Both the position numbers and the translations under genes were made by a program. The notes beneath the pieces are model-generated. The model had not been told where the DNA came from and searched no databases. It worked only from the letters and a program-made list of their open reading frames with translations. A stretch of DNA of 6,131 nt. Source: Pseudomonadota bacterium. GTDB lineage: Bacteria > Pseudomonadota > Gammaproteobacteria > Acidithiobacillales > Acidithiobacillaceae. Of the stretch, positions 5,559 to 6,131 are shown piece by piece (within the stretch, counting starts at the first letter, position 1; every line of letters begins with the position of its first letter). The DNA lies in the NCBI GenBank assembly GCA_021840785.1, contig JAKBXD010000118.1, positions 1-6,131 of the forward strand, read 5' to 3'.

Positions 5559-6131
5559 AGATACTTTCCGTGAATGATACTATTGGATTGGTGCACTTCA
5601 GCGGACTTTTAAGCCCTGAAGAATGCACCGAGTTGATTGCTGCTGGTGAATCATCCAATGCGAAACCTTCGGAGGTGATATATGATGTTTCTGATGTTTC
5701 ATATGAAACATCAGGGCGCCGCAGTACAGTGGCATCGCCATCGGTTGATAGGTATCCGATAATTAAAGCGGTGCGGCGCCGTATTTCATTATTTATTGGG
5801 GTTGCAGAGGAAAACCAAGAGCCGCTACAAGTCCTGCATTATACTCGTGGCGGAAAATATGATATACATTACGATTCCTTTTTAGAAGGGTCCCCACAAT
5901 TGGAGAACGGCGGGAATCGGATGTTAACGGTTCTGCTATACTTGAACGATGTGGAACAGGGTGGGTGGACTCAATTTCCACATATTATGGCTAATATAGT
6001 GCCCAGCGTGGGTACTGGTATTTTATTTAGGAATATAGATGCGCAGAACCTCCAGTTAAGAGAGTCGTTGCACGCGGGGTTACCAGTTATCGATGGAGAA
6101 AAATGGATTGCCAGTATGTGGATAAGAGAAA
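5549..6131 (+). CDS. prolyl 4-hydroxylase-like 2-oxoglutarate/Fe(II) oxygenase, 3' end outside the window
   Basis: From ATG 5549 an open frame of 194 codons runs off the window. It is a P4Hc-type dioxygenase that uses Fe(II), O2 and 2-oxoglutarate, usually hydroxylating prolines or related side chains in peptides. The iron facial triad is visible as H107-x-D109 (KYDIHYDSF) and H175 (ESLHAGLPV), with K185 (GEKW) binding the 2-oxoglutarate carboxylate. The diagnostic core is R124-MLTVLLYLNDVEQGGWTQFP, and the ending HAGLPVIDGEKWIASMWIRE is typical of the family, so only a few residues should be missing. The N-terminus (FSGLLSPEECTELIA, 17-31) is the usual opening. GGWT replaces the commoner GGET. 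There is no signal peptide, so it is cytoplasmic. The start is set by AGGGA 5538-5542. The substrate is unknown. Codon use is AT-richer than in the cta genes, suggesting a different history. Confidence 0.92.
   Translation, partial: MAVKILSVNDTIGLVHFSGLLSPEECTELIAAGESSNAKPSEVIYDVSDVSYETSGRRSTVASPSVDRYPIIKAVRRRISLFIGVAEENQEPLQVLHYTRGGKYDIHYDSFLEGSPQLENGGNRMLTVLLYLNDVEQGGWTQFPHIMANIVPSVGTGILFRNIDAQNLQLRESLHAGLPVIDGEKWIASMWIRE
5683..5700 (+). repeat. tandem duplication of TGATGTTTC
   Basis: Two perfect adjacent copies of the 9-mer TGATGTTTC (5683-5691 and 5692-5700) lie in the oxygenase gene. Being nine bases long they keep the frame and encode the duplicated tripeptide DVSDVS at residues 46-51. 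The second copy forms most of the left arm of the adjoining palindrome, so the two structures probably arose together. Confidence 0.85.
5691..5714. repeat. perfect 24-bp palindrome inside the oxygenase gene
   Basis: CTGATGTTTCAT (5691-5702) is followed directly by its exact reverse complement ATGAAACATCAG (5703-5714), with no spacer. It spans codons for residues 48-56 (VSDVSYETS region), upstream of the catalytic core. In RNA it would fold as a stem of about 10 bp with a 4-base loop. It is coding sequence, so any regulatory role is inference. Confidence 0.9.

Overview
The window almost certainly comes from an iron-oxidising Acidithiobacillus (A. ferrooxidans complex). The key evidence is a complete rusticyanin gene (585-1148) with all four copper ligands. 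It follows what look like the last genes of an aa3-type cytochrome c oxidase operon and precedes a heme A biosynthesis cluster. The species within the complex cannot be fixed from this window alone.

Layout. Positions 1-125 are the 3' end of a membrane-protein gene, probably a cytochrome oxidase subunit (CoxC position). Positions 127-321 hold a doubtful TTG-started frame. Positions 318-458 encode a 46-residue single-helix protein that fits CoxD (oxidase subunit IV). Rusticyanin follows, then a stem-loop (1170-1202) and an AT-rich intergenic region that probably carries the promoter of the next operon. Three tightly packed, GC-richer genes come next: a divergent CtaA-like heme A synthase (1392-2345), CtaB heme O synthase (2363-3307) and a YajR-like MFS transporter (3294-4541). 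The last third is AT-richer and accessory in character. It holds a secreted two-cysteine protein of unknown function (4830-5357), a short doubtful proline-containing frame (5379-5558), and a nearly complete prolyl 4-hydroxylase-type 2-oxoglutarate/Fe(II) oxygenase (5549 to the window end).

How the genes fit together. Rusticyanin is the periplasmic copper protein that passes electrons from Fe(II) oxidation toward the aa3 oxidase through c-type cytochromes. CtaB farnesylates heme B to heme O and CtaA oxidises heme O to heme A, the cofactor of the aa3 oxidase. The MFS protein, translationally overlapped with ctaB, probably serves the same oxidase-assembly programme, though its substrate is unknown.

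Most notable structure. A perfect 24-bp palindrome (5691-5714) lies inside the hydroxylase gene, next to a tandem 9-bp duplication that supplies one of its arms. A 9-mer, GATTAATGT, occurs twice just upstream of rus and once, inverted, at the start of ctaA. No tRNA, rRNA, CRISPR array or insertion sequence was seen.
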